From the NCBI RefSeq assembly GCF_900635955.1, contig NZ_LR134201.1, positions 3,100,001-3,164,000 of the forward strand: 64,000 nucleotides of DNA, read 5' to 3'. The notes below the pieces were generated by a model. That model was given only the letters and a program-made list of their open reading frames with translations, was not told the origin of the DNA and did not search any database. Shown one piece after another: positions 34,802-42,139 of this stretch. The position numbers and the translations under genes are program-made. Positions within the stretch are counted from its first letter, which is position 1. The number at the start of each line of letters is the position of its first letter. Source of the DNA: Cedecea lapagei. Its GTDB lineage: Bacteria; Pseudomonadota; Gammaproteobacteria; Enterobacterales; Enterobacteriaceae.

Positions 34802-36484
34802 GTGAATATAAACGTCGCAGATTTGTTAAACGGGAATTACATCCTTTTGTTATTTGTTGTACTAACGCTGGGACTCTGCCTGGGGAAATTACGCCTCGGT
34901 CCGGTGCAACTGGGTAATTCCATTGGTGTTTTGGTGGTCTCTTTATTACTCGGGCAACAACATTTCTCGATTAACACCGATGCGTTAAATCTTGGTTTTA
35001 TGCTGTTCATTTTTTGCGTGGGCGTCGAAGCCGGACCTAACTTTTTTTCTATTTTCTTCCGCGACGGCAAAAATTATCTCATGCTTGCGCTGGTCATGGT
35101 CGGCAGCGCGCTGCTGATTGCCCTCGGCCTTGGCAAACTTTTCGGATGGGATATCGGCCTTACCGCCGGTATGCTCGCGGGGGCGATGACGTCAACGCCT
35201 GTGCTGGTCGGCGCCGGGGATACCCTACGCCACTCCAGTCTCCCTGCCGCCCAGCTTGCAACCTCGCTGGATAATCTGAGCCTGGGTTATGCTCTGACCT
35301 ACCTGATTGGCCTGGTTAGCCTGATCGTAGGCGCCCGCTATTTGCCGAAGATGCAGCATCAGGATCTGCAAACCAGCGCCCAGCAGATCGCACGTGAACG
35401 CGGTCTGGATACCGACGCGAGCCGCAAAGTTTATCTTCCGGTGATCCGCGCTTACCGCGTCGGGCCGGAGCTTGTTGCCTGGGCCGATGGCAAAAACCTG
35501 CGCGAACTGGGCATTTATCGCCAGACCGGCTGCTACATCGAACGTATTCGCCGCAACGGCATTCTGGCTAACCCGGATGGCGATGCGGTGCTGCAAATGG
35601 GTGATGAAATCTCCCTGGTGGGCTACCCGGACTCGCATGCGCGCCTTGACCCGAGCTTCCGAAACGGCAAAGAGGTCTTCGACCGCGACCTGCTGGATAT
35701 GCGCATCGTCACCGAAGAGATCGTCGTGAAAAACCATAACGCCGTGGGCCGTCGCCTGGCGCAGCTGAAGCTCACCGATCACGGCTGCTTCCTGAACCGT
35801 GTGATCCGCAGCCAGATTGAAATGCCTATCGACGACAATATCGTACTGAACAAAGGCGATGTCCTGCAGGTCAGCGGCGACGCAAGGCGCGTCAAAACCG
35901 TTGCCGAGCGCATCGGCTTTATCTCTATCCACAGCCAGATAACCGACCTGCTGGCATTCTGCGCCTTCTTTGTGATTGGCCTGATGGTCGGCATGGTTAC
36001 CTTCCAGTTCAGCTCGTTTAGCTTCGGCATCGGCAACGCCGCCGGGCTGCTGTTCGCCGGGATCATGCTTGGGTTCCTGCGTGCCAACCACCCAACCTTC
36101 GGCTATATACCGCAGGGCGCGCTAAACATGGTGAAAGAGTTTGGCCTGATGGTATTTATGGCGGGCGTTGGCCTCAGCGCCGGCAGCGGCATCAGTAACG
36201 GCCTCGGCGCGGTGGGCGGCCAGATGCTGATTGCCGGCCTTATCGTGAGCCTGGTGCCGGTGGTTATCTGCTTCCTGTTCGGCGCCTATGTGCTGCGGAT
36301 GAACCGCGCGCTGCTGTTCGGGGCAATGATGGGGGCGCGTACCTGTGCGCCAGCGATGGAGATCATCAGCGACACCGCGCGCAGCAATATCCCTGCGCTG
36401 GGGTACGCCGGCACCTATGCTATCGCTAACGTGTTGTTAACCCTGGCCGGTACGCTCATTGTCGTCATATGGCCAGGTTTGTGA
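34802..36484 (+). CDS. ybjL: Putative aspartate:alanine-exchanger family transporter YbjL
   Basis: A 560-residue AspT/YidE-family membrane protein. Two membrane halves (about 10-180 and 385-560) flank two cytoplasmic RCK_C (TrkA-C) domains (about 200-370). Characteristic segments are GFMLFIFCVGVEAGPNFF, TAGMLAGAMTSTPVL and GARTCAPAMEIISD. Physiological substrate is not established. I place the start at GTG 34802, which matches the family start VNINVADLLNGNYILLL; an in-frame start at 34712 adds 30 unmatched residues. Confidence 0.92.
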   Translation: MNINVADLLNGNYILLLFVVLTLGLCLGKLRLGPVQLGNSIGVLVVSLLLGQQHFSINTDALNLGFMLFIFCVGVEAGPNFFSIFFRDGKNYLMLALVMVGSALLIALGLGKLFGWDIGLTAGMLAGAMTSTPVLVGAGDTLRHSSLPAAQLATSLDNLSLGYALTYLIGLVSLIVGARYLPKMQHQDLQTSAQQIARERGLDTDASRKVYLPVIRAYRVGPELVAWADGKNLRELGIYRQTGCYIERIRRNGILANPDGDAVLQMGDEISLVGYPDSHARLDPSFRNGKEVFDRDLLDMRIVTEEIVVKNHNAVGRRLAQLKLTDHGCFLNRVIRSQIEMPIDDNIVLNKGDVLQVSGDARRVKTVAERIGFISIHSQITDLLAFCAFFVIGLMVGMVTFQFSSFSFGIGNAAGLLFAGIMLGFLRANHPTFGYIPQGALNMVKEFGLMVFMAGVGLSAGSGISNGLGAVGGQMLIAGLIVSLVPVVICFLFGAYVLRMNRALLFGAMMGARTCAPAMEIISDTARSNIPALGYAGTYAIANVLLTLAGTLIVVIWPGL

Positions 36485-36529
36485 TCGCAATAACAGACAA
36501 AGAAAAATACTTTTTTTTTATACCTGAGC

Positions 36530-36556
36530 GAACTTTCTTTCGGGGCGTCAGTCTGA
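36530..36556 (+). promoter_or_regulatory. Sigma-E promoter of rybB
   Basis: GAACTT (36530-36535) and TCTGA (36552-36556) are separated by 16 bases, matching the RpoE -35/-10 consensus, and lie 7 bases before the expected RybB 5' end. Confidence 0.85.
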
Positions 36557-36562
36557 ATTAGT

Positions 36563-36641
36563 GCCACTGCTTTTCTTTGATGTCCCCAATTTGTGGAGCC
36601 CATCAACCCCGCCGCTTTCGGTTCAAGGTTGATGGGTTTTT
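36563..36641 (+). ncRNA. rybB: Small regulatory RNA RybB
   Basis: The 79-base sequence begins GCCACTGCTTTTCTTTGATG, identical in its seed 5' end to E. coli RybB, and ends with a perfect 10-bp terminator stem (CCCATCAACC with GGTTGATGGG) plus a T tract. It sits between ybjL and ybjK as in E. coli. RybB is Hfq-dependent, is made under envelope stress by sigma E, and represses many outer-membrane-protein mRNAs through its 5' end. Confidence 0.95.
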
Positions 36642-36689
36642 ATTTTTCAGGGCATTAATAACAAAGCGTTACCAGCGTCCCCGCTCCCT

Positions 36690-37253
36690 TTATTCTGCAC
36701 TCCCCAATCCCACAATCCTTCGCACCATTACCCGCATTTCATCGCGCCCCAGCGGCTCGCGGTCGGTGACGTAGTGGAGAGTCATCCCTTCCAGAAAGGC
36801 ATCTAACGCTCTGGCGGTTAGCGGGTCGAAAAAGGGTTCCAGCGCCTGCTGGCTGCGGACCATCCACTCCTGCATGATAATTTTTAGCTGTGGATTGCAG
36901 CTGGCATAAGCATAAAGCTGGTACATCACCTGCATGTTGTACGGCGTGGCAACGCAGCCGCCGCAAATCATATCAACAATCGCCTCACAGGCCTCATCGC
37001 GGTTGCTGGCCTGCTGCATGCGTTCCCGGTAGCTGTCCGACATCTGGTGGGCAAATTGGGTAAATGCCTCGCACAGCAGCGACTCTATGCCAGAAAAGTA
37101 GTAGGTCATTGACCCCAGCGAAACGCCAGCCTCGGCGGCAATTTTGCGGTGGGTGATATCGCTTATGCCGTGTTTTACCACCATGTCCAGCGTCGCCTGC
37201 AGAATGCGCGAGCGGCGTTCGGGGTCATTCCGGCGCGGGGCTTTGCTCATCAT
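36690..37253 (-). CDS. rcdA: TetR-family regulator YbjK/RcdA
   Basis: A 187-residue TetR-type repressor. The N-terminal helix-turn-helix is ITHRKIAAEAGVSLGSMTYYF (about 33-53). The C-terminal ligand domain contains MYQLYAYASCNPQLKIIMQEWM and the conserved ALDAFLEGMTLHYVTDREPL. In E. coli RcdA (YbjK) affects csgD and biofilm genes. It is divergent from the MFS gene ybjJ; an 18-base palindrome in between is a likely operator. Confidence 0.9.
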   Translation of the reverse strand: MMSKAPRRNDPERRSRILQATLDMVVKHGISDITHRKIAAEAGVSLGSMTYYFSGIESLLCEAFTQFAHQMSDSYRERMQQASNRDEACEAIVDMICGGCVATPYNMQVMYQLYAYASCNPQLKIIMQEWMVRSQQALEPFFDPLTARALDAFLEGMTLHYVTDREPLGRDEMRVMVRRIVGLGSAE

Positions 37254-37296
37254 TACCTACCTGAATTTAGAATATGGCCACGAGTCTATCCCGGAA

Positions 37297-37314
37297 TGTG
37301 TACAAATGTACACA
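37297..37314. promoter_or_regulatory. Palindromic operator between ybjK (rcdA) and ybjJ
   Basis: TGTGTACA-AA-TGTACACA is a perfect 8+2+8 inverted repeat, 44 bases upstream of ybjK and 48 bases upstream of ybjJ. Its position between a TetR regulator and a divergent transporter suggests the regulator's own operator. Confidence 0.75.
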
Positions 37315-37361
37315 AGCTTGCTAGTCTGCTCTCCTTGTCTCATTTTCACTGGTTGTTGTTC

Positions 37362-38567
37362 ATGTCTGTTTCGCAGAGAAAAGCCTTACAGCTCCGCACC
37401 TGGGCGCTCTTCACCTTCTTCTTCCTTCCGGGCCTGGTGATGGCATCCTGGGCCACACGCACCCCCGCCATCCGCGATACGCTCAGCGTCTCAACGGCCG
37501 GGATGGGTATTGTGTTATTTGGCCTCTCCATTGGCTCAATGGGCGGCATTCTCTGCTCCGGCTGGCTGGTGAAACGTTTTGGCACCCGGACCATTATTCG
37601 CAGCGGCATGACGCTGATGGTTGCCGGTATGCTGGTGATGAGCCTTGCGCTGTACCTCGCCTCGCCGGTGCTGTTTGCCATTGGCCTGGCGCTGCTCGGC
37701 AGCGGGCTGGGTTCATCCGAGGTGGCGATGAACGTCGAAGGCGCCATTATCGAAGGCCTGATGAAGAAAACGGTGCTGCCGATGATGCACGGCTTCTTTA
37801 GCCTGGGGACGCTGGTCGGTGCCGGAATCGGTCTGAGCCTGACCGCGTGGAACGTGGTCTCCTGGGGACACCTGCTGCTGATAGGCCTGGTGGTCATCGC
37901 GCCAATTGTTATCGCGCTTATCGCCGTCCCGCACGGCGTGGGCAAAGATAACCCGGACAAAAACGAAGCCCATGAGCCACACCGTCCGTTTTATAAAGAT
38001 ATCCAGCTGCTGCTGATTGGTTTTGTGGTGCTGGCGATGGCCTTTGCCGAAGGCTCGGCTAATGACTGGCTGCCGCTGCTGATGGTCGACGGGCATGGCT
38101 TTAGCCCTACCTCCGGCTCGCTAATCTACGTAGGTTTCACCCTCGGCATGACGGTCGGGCGTTTTACCGGCGGCTGGTTTATCGACCGCTACAGCCGCGT
38201 TATCGTGGTACGTGCCTGTGCGATCATGGGCGTGATTGGCATCGGCACCATTGTGTTTGTCGACAACGCTTTCCTTGCTGGCGTATCGGTGATTCTGTGG
38301 GGGCTGGGCACCTCTTTAGGCTTCCCGCTTACCATCTCAGCGGCTGGCGATACCGGTCCCGATCCGGCCAGCCGCGTCAGCGTCGTTGCCGCTTCTGGCT
38401 ATGTTGCCTTTTTAGTAGGGCCACCGCTGTTAGGCTTCCTCGGCGAGCATTACGGCCTGCGCCATGCCATGCTGGTTGTCCTGACGCTAATGATCATTGC
38501 GGCGCTGGTTGCCCGCGCCGTTGCTAAACCCGGTCAACCTTCCGGGCAGGCTTTAGAAACTGAATAA
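37362..38567 (+). CDS. ybjJ: MFS transporter YbjJ
   Basis: A 401-residue major-facilitator protein with 12 predicted helices. MFS loop motifs are visible in KRFGTRTIIRSG (loop 2-3) and DRYSRVIVVRA (loop 8-9). The FAEGSANDWLPLLMVDGHGFSPTSGSLIYVGF segment is a YbjJ signature region. Substrate unknown. The ATG at 37362 matches the family start; the open frame upstream overlaps the divergent regulator and is not used. It is 11 bases from ybjI. Confidence 0.9.
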   Translation: MSVSQRKALQLRTWALFTFFFLPGLVMASWATRTPAIRDTLSVSTAGMGIVLFGLSIGSMGGILCSGWLVKRFGTRTIIRSGMTLMVAGMLVMSLALYLASPVLFAIGLALLGSGLGSSEVAMNVEGAIIEGLMKKTVLPMMHGFFSLGTLVGAGIGLSLTAWNVVSWGHLLLIGLVVIAPIVIALIAVPHGVGKDNPDKNEAHEPHRPFYKDIQLLLIGFVVLAMAFAEGSANDWLPLLMVDGHGFSPTSGSLIYVGFTLGMTVGRFTGGWFIDRYSRVIVVRACAIMGVIGIGTIVFVDNAFLAGVSVILWGLGTSLGFPLTISAAGDTGPDPASRVSVVAASGYVAFLVGPPLLGFLGEHYGLRHAMLVVLTLMIIAALVARAVAKPGQPSGQALETE

Positions 38568-38578
38568 CGGAGAGTTCG

Positions 38579-39391
38579 ATGAGCATCAAACTGATTGCAG
38601 TAGACATGGACGGCACTTTTCTTGACGACGCTAAAACCTACAACCGCGAACGCTTTGCCGCGCAATACCAGCAGATGAAGGAGCAAGGCATCCGCTTTGT
38701 GGTTGCCAGCGGTAACCAGTATTTCCAGCTGAAATCCTTCTTCCCGGACATTGCCCATGAGATCTCTTTTGTTGCCGACAACGGCGGCTGGGTAGTGAGT
38801 GAAGGCGAAGACTTGTTCAACGGCGAGCTGACAAAGCAGGAGTTCAACACGGTTGTCGACCATCTGCTGACGCTCCCGCACGTTGAAATCATCGCCTGCG
38901 GCAAACACAGCGGCTATACGCTCAATAGCTATGACGACGGCTTCAAAGCGATTGCGGCGAAGTTTTACCATCGCCTTAAGCATGTGGAAGACTTCTCCGG
39001 CCTGGATGACGTGTTTTTCAAGTTTGCCCTGAACCTGCCTGACAGCCAGCTGGATGACACCATGGATGCCCTCGGCGCAGAGCTGGAAGGCATTATGGTG
39101 CCGGTCACCAGCGGCCATGGCTCTATCGACCTGATTATTCCGGGCATTCATAAAGCCAACGGGCTGCGGATTTTGCAGGAAAAATGGGGCATCAAAGACA
39201 GCGAAGTGGTGACCTTCGGCGACGGCGGCAACGACATTGAGATGCTGACCCAGGCCGGATTCGGCTTTGCCATGGCTAACGCGCCGGACAAAATCAAACG
39301 CATTGCCGGCTACCAGGCCGGGCATTGCAACCAGCAGGGCGTGCTGGACGTGATTGATAAGATCCTGAAAAAAGAAACACCGTTTAACTGA
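38579..39391 (+). CDS. ybjI: HAD-superfamily flavin mononucleotide-type phosphatase YbjI
   Basis: A 270-residue Cof-type HAD hydrolase. Motif I is AVDMDGTFL with D9 and D11; motif II VVASGNQY; motif III/IV FGDGGNDIEML. E. coli YbjI dephosphorylates FMN and sugar phosphates such as erythrose-4-phosphate. It is co-directional with ybjJ and the GNAT gene (8-base gap), so the three form an operon-like series. Confidence 0.93.
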   Translation: MSIKLIAVDMDGTFLDDAKTYNRERFAAQYQQMKEQGIRFVVASGNQYFQLKSFFPDIAHEISFVADNGGWVVSEGEDLFNGELTKQEFNTVVDHLLTLPHVEIIACGKHSGYTLNSYDDGFKAIAAKFYHRLKHVEDFSGLDDVFFKFALNLPDSQLDDTMDALGAELEGIMVPVTSGHGSIDLIIPGIHKANGLRILQEKWGIKDSEVVTFGDGGNDIEMLTQAGFGFAMANAPDKIKRIAGYQAGHCNQQGVLDVIDKILKKETPFN

Positions 39392-39399
39392 GGACAACA

Positions 39400-39840
39400 A
39401 TGTTAACGATAAGAGCAGCAACGGCGGCAGATTTTGATGCGCTGGCGGAAATCTGGGAGGCGTCCGTACGCGCCACCCATGATTTTCTCAGCGACGAAAA
39501 TATCAAGGCGCTAAAACCTCAGGTACGTGAACTCTATATGCCGCAGATCCCTGTCCTGCTGGCCGCCACGAATGAAGGCAAGCCATTGGGGTTTATTGGC
39601 TGCCATGAAAACCGCATTGAAATGCTGTTTGTTTCACCCGAGAGTCGTGGCGCGGGCGTAGGCAAACAGCTTCTGCAGTACGCCATTGAGCATCTGCAGG
39701 TTGATGAAGTCGATGTTAACGAACAGAACCCGCAGGGTGTGGGTTTTTATCTGCACATGGGATTCGAGCAAACCGGGCGGTCAGAGCTCGACGGTGAAGG
39801 GAATCCTTTCCCTTTGCTGCATTTGAAGCTGAACCGGTAG
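39400..39840 (+). CDS. GNAT acetyltransferase, YjaB-like
   Basis: A 146-residue GNAT protein. The acetyl-CoA loop is VSPESRGAGVGKQLL (about 85-99). The start TIRAATAADFDALAEIWEASVRATHDFLSDE and the tail VNEQNPQGVGFYLHMGFEQTGRSELDGEGNPFPLLHL resemble E. coli YjaB, which is at another map position. The substrate is unknown. It lies at the junction where the E. coli gene order breaks (ybjI on one side, ybiR on the other). Confidence 0.85.
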   Translation: MLTIRAATAADFDALAEIWEASVRATHDFLSDENIKALKPQVRELYMPQIPVLLAATNEGKPLGFIGCHENRIEMLFVSPESRGAGVGKQLLQYAIEHLQVDEVDVNEQNPQGVGFYLHMGFEQTGRSELDGEGNPFPLLHLKLNR

Positions 39841-39912
39841 TTTTACCCTCTTCCTGAAAAAAGGCGCTGGAATGGGGAGTTTCTGCTCATTCCTTGCCTG
39901 TTTCAGCCTGAA

Positions 39913-41031
39913 TCAGAGAGAGCGAAGTAGCTGTAATAAACCGTACCCCACCAGCGCCGCCCAGAGCAGCATCGGCAGAGAATAGAGATGGAAGCGCCAC
40001 CAGATGCGGCGATCGTTCGCCATACGCAGGGCAATAAGGTTTGCCAGCGAACCCGGCAACAGGCCAAAACCGCCAATGTTGACCGCAAAGGCCAGCAGCA
40101 GCGAAGCAGGCACGTAGTTCAGCAGCAAAATGGTGGACGGCACATTACTGATAACCTGTGAAAGCAAAATGCCCAGGCTAAATAACCCGCCGGAAGAGAG
40201 CTGAGCCACATCCTGAAGCGAGTGCTGCAGCGCCGGAAGCTGTGTGACAAGATGAACGTCGATAAACATCGCCATAAACACCACCAGCAGGCTCCAGTCG
40301 ATGCTGAGAAGCACCCTGCGCGCCAGCAGCAGGAACCCAAGCGCAATCAGCCCCAGCCCCCAAAGCTCAAGCCTGAGCTCCAGGGCAATAATAAACACGA
40401 TATAGAACGCCAGGCAGCACCAGACCAGCCGGGGCTGCCATCTGCTCTCACCGGCATCGCCGCCGTAGCGTAGCGCTTTCGGCTTAAAGCTAAGCCAGGC
40501 CAGTACCAGCAGGCTGACGGTCATCGCCAGCGCCAGCGGGGCCATCTGCCAGGTAAATCTGCCGAAGGAGAGCCCTGAATGCCCCCACAGCAGGATGTTT
40601 TGCGGATTGCCGATGGGCGTAAGCAAAGAGCCGGCATTGACCGCCAGCGCCTCAAAGATAATCAGTTTGCTTGCCGGCACCGAACAGAGCTTTTTCAAGG
40701 TGATGGTCAGCGGAACGATAATGAACAGCGCGACGTCATTGGTCAGGAAGGTAGACAGCAGCGCCGCCGCCGCGACCATAAACAGCGCAAGCTGCCGCTC
40801 GTCGGCAAAACGCGCCACCATCTTGCGCCCCAGCACGTCGAAATAGCCGCTCAGCTCCACGCCTTTGGTCAACATCATCAGCCCGGCCAGCGTAATAATG
40901 GTGTGCCAGTCGATAGCGGAGGGCCACAAAGCCGGGCGAAACGGCACCTCCAGGCTCAGGGCAACGCCGATCAGCAGCAATAAATGGAGGAATCGATCGC
41001 GCAGGAAGGGCTGCGCAAGACGCAGCAGCAT
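39913..41031 (-). CDS. ybiR: Putative anion/Na+ transporter YbiR
   Basis: A 372-residue membrane protein of the ArsB/NhaD-like (ion transporter) superfamily with about ten helices. Segments such as AALLSTFLTNDVALFIIVPL, NAGSLLTPIGNPQN and SQVISNVPSTILLL match the substrate-binding re-entrant motifs of this superfamily. Substrate unknown. It is directly downstream of mntR (2-base gap), the conserved mntR-ybiR operon. Confidence 0.9.
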   Translation of the reverse strand: MLLRLAQPFLRDRFLHLLLLIGVALSLEVPFRPALWPSAIDWHTIITLAGLMMLTKGVELSGYFDVLGRKMVARFADERQLALFMVAAAALLSTFLTNDVALFIIVPLTITLKKLCSVPASKLIIFEALAVNAGSLLTPIGNPQNILLWGHSGLSFGRFTWQMAPLALAMTVSLLVLAWLSFKPKALRYGGDAGESRWQPRLVWCCLAFYIVFIIALELRLELWGLGLIALGFLLLARRVLLSIDWSLLVVFMAMFIDVHLVTQLPALQHSLQDVAQLSSGGLFSLGILLSQVISNVPSTILLLNYVPASLLLAFAVNIGGFGLLPGSLANLIALRMANDRRIWWRFHLYSLPMLLWAALVGYGLLQLLRSL

Positions 41032-41033
41032 GT

Positions 41034-41501
41034 TTAGCCTATACCCCGCTCTGCGCTGAATTTACGGAAAGCTTCCAGCGTCTCTTCGCTGACGTGGTGC
41101 TCAACGCCTTCGGCATCGATACGCGCGGTCTCCGGGCTAATGCCCAGGGCGAGAAAGAAGTTTTCAACCACCCGATGGCGCTCGCGGCTTTGCTGCGCCA
41201 GCTTTTCCCCTTCGGGGGTTAAAAAGACCCCGCGCCACGGGATTTGCTCAATCAGGCCAACAGAGGCCAGGCGCTTAAGCATTTTCGCCACCGTGGGCTG
41301 GGAAACGCCCAGGCGAGCGGCCATATCCACCTGGCGCACTTCCCCTACTTCATGGATCAAATCAGAAATTAGCTCAACGTAATCATCAATAAGCTCACGG
41401 CGGTGCGCCTCGCGTACCTGCCTGAAGCCTTCAACATGCTCTTCAATGTTCGGTAATGGCGTCACTTTTTCGCTGTTCTTTTGCCCTACCCGACGGCTCA
41501 T
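41034..41501 (-). CDS. mntR: Manganese-dependent transcriptional regulator MntR
   Basis: MntR (155 aa) is the DtxR-family Mn2+ sensor. The winged helix is VRQVDMAARLGVSQPTVAKMLKRLASVGLIE (about 56-86). Metal-binding and dimerisation residues lie in ERHRVVENFFLALGISPETARIDAEGVEHHVSEE (about 107-140). It represses mntH and mntS and affects mntP. The divergent mntS promoter has matching boxes. Confidence 0.95.
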   Translation of the reverse strand: MSRRVGQKNSEKVTPLPNIEEHVEGFRQVREAHRRELIDDYVELISDLIHEVGEVRQVDMAARLGVSQPTVAKMLKRLASVGLIEQIPWRGVFLTPEGEKLAQQSRERHRVVENFFLALGISPETARIDAEGVEHHVSEETLEAFRKFSAERGIG

Positions 41502-41591
41502 AGTGCTTCCTCTTCCAGTGGCGCGGCGTCGTCATCTGACGACGGAAGGCTTCATTGTAAACCAGCATTGCTCATCCACAAAAAATTAACG

Positions 41592-41629
41592 AAATAGCCA
41601 TGGCTATAAAATATAGCCTGTGCTATACC
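41592..41629. promoter_or_regulatory. Two MntR boxes upstream of mntS
   Basis: AATAGCCATGGCTATAA (41593-41609) and ATATAGCCTGTGCTATAC (41611-41628) each show the MntR pattern ATAGC-N4-GCTAT. They are 63 to 100 bases before the mntS ATG, and 91 or more bases before the mntR start. Confidence 0.8.
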
Positions 41630-41691
41630 TGTATGTAATGCAGTCAGACCTGTTCAGGGAAAAACGGTTGTACGACTAACAGGAGGACGCT

Positions 41692-41817
41692 ATGAACGAA
41701 TTTAAGAGGTGCATCAACGTGTTTACACATTCCCCCTTCCAGGTACGCTTAATGCTGCTGAATATGATTTGTGACTGGGTTTCAGGTAAACCCCAGCAGA
41801 AAGAAGAAACCCCATAA
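41692..41817 (+). CDS. mntS: Small protein MntS
   Basis: A 41-residue protein, MNEFKRCINVFTHSPFQVRL..., clearly the counterpart of E. coli MntS (42 aa). MntS is made when manganese is scarce and raises available Mn2+, apparently by inhibiting the exporter MntP. It follows AGGAGG with good spacing. The conserved positions (FKRC, VF-HSPF-VRLMLL, CD, KPQQ) are kept while the tail diverges. MntR boxes lie upstream; a terminator follows at 41847-41877. Confidence 0.94.
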   Translation: MNEFKRCINVFTHSPFQVRLMLLNMICDWVSGKPQQKEETP

Positions 41818-42139
41818 CGCCAGGCCTCGCCTGCCTGGCGAATCCGGTTAGCGATAGGGGCTAACGATCATTTTTTTGTCACACTCTTCCTGCAAAATTC
41901 CCGCTAATGGCTAGTCTGGCCGAGCTTTAACCCCATCATTTGTCGGATTTGCAATCCGTCTCGCAAAACAGCCGCCTGTTATCAGTTGATCTTCTTATCT
42001 TACGGCTCTATCTTCTTGCAGCCCTGCACATGAAGCGGCTCGCAGATGCGGTGCTACTCCCCTTCGTTTCCGTCTGTCAGGCAGGCTCTGCCCTTATCGC
42101 CAGGGTCACCGCATGGCGTTTTGCAAGACCATAATAAAG
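41818..42139. other. mntS-ybiP intergenic region
   Basis: It begins with an 8-bp perfect hairpin (CGCCAGGC with GCCTGGCG, 41818-41840), then the mntS terminator. The remaining 260 bases are upstream of ybiP. An open frame at 41940-42134 (64 codons) has no good ribosome-binding site and no recognisable homologue. No operator was identified. Confidence 0.5.
41847..41877 (+). terminator. mntS terminator
   Basis: GTTAGC and GCTAAC form a 6-bp stem with a 7-base loop, followed after 5 bases by T7. Confidence 0.65.

Noticed and set aside
37149..37361. N-terminal extension of ybjJ
   Set aside because: The 71 upstream codons overlap the divergent regulator gene and its operator and do not match the MFS family; the ATG at 37362 fits.
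41940..42134. A 64-codon frame just upstream of ybiP
   Set aside because: Starts with a non-ATG codon, lacks a ribosome-binding site and has no recognised relative; it ends just before the ybiP start, so a leader peptide is possible but unsupported.
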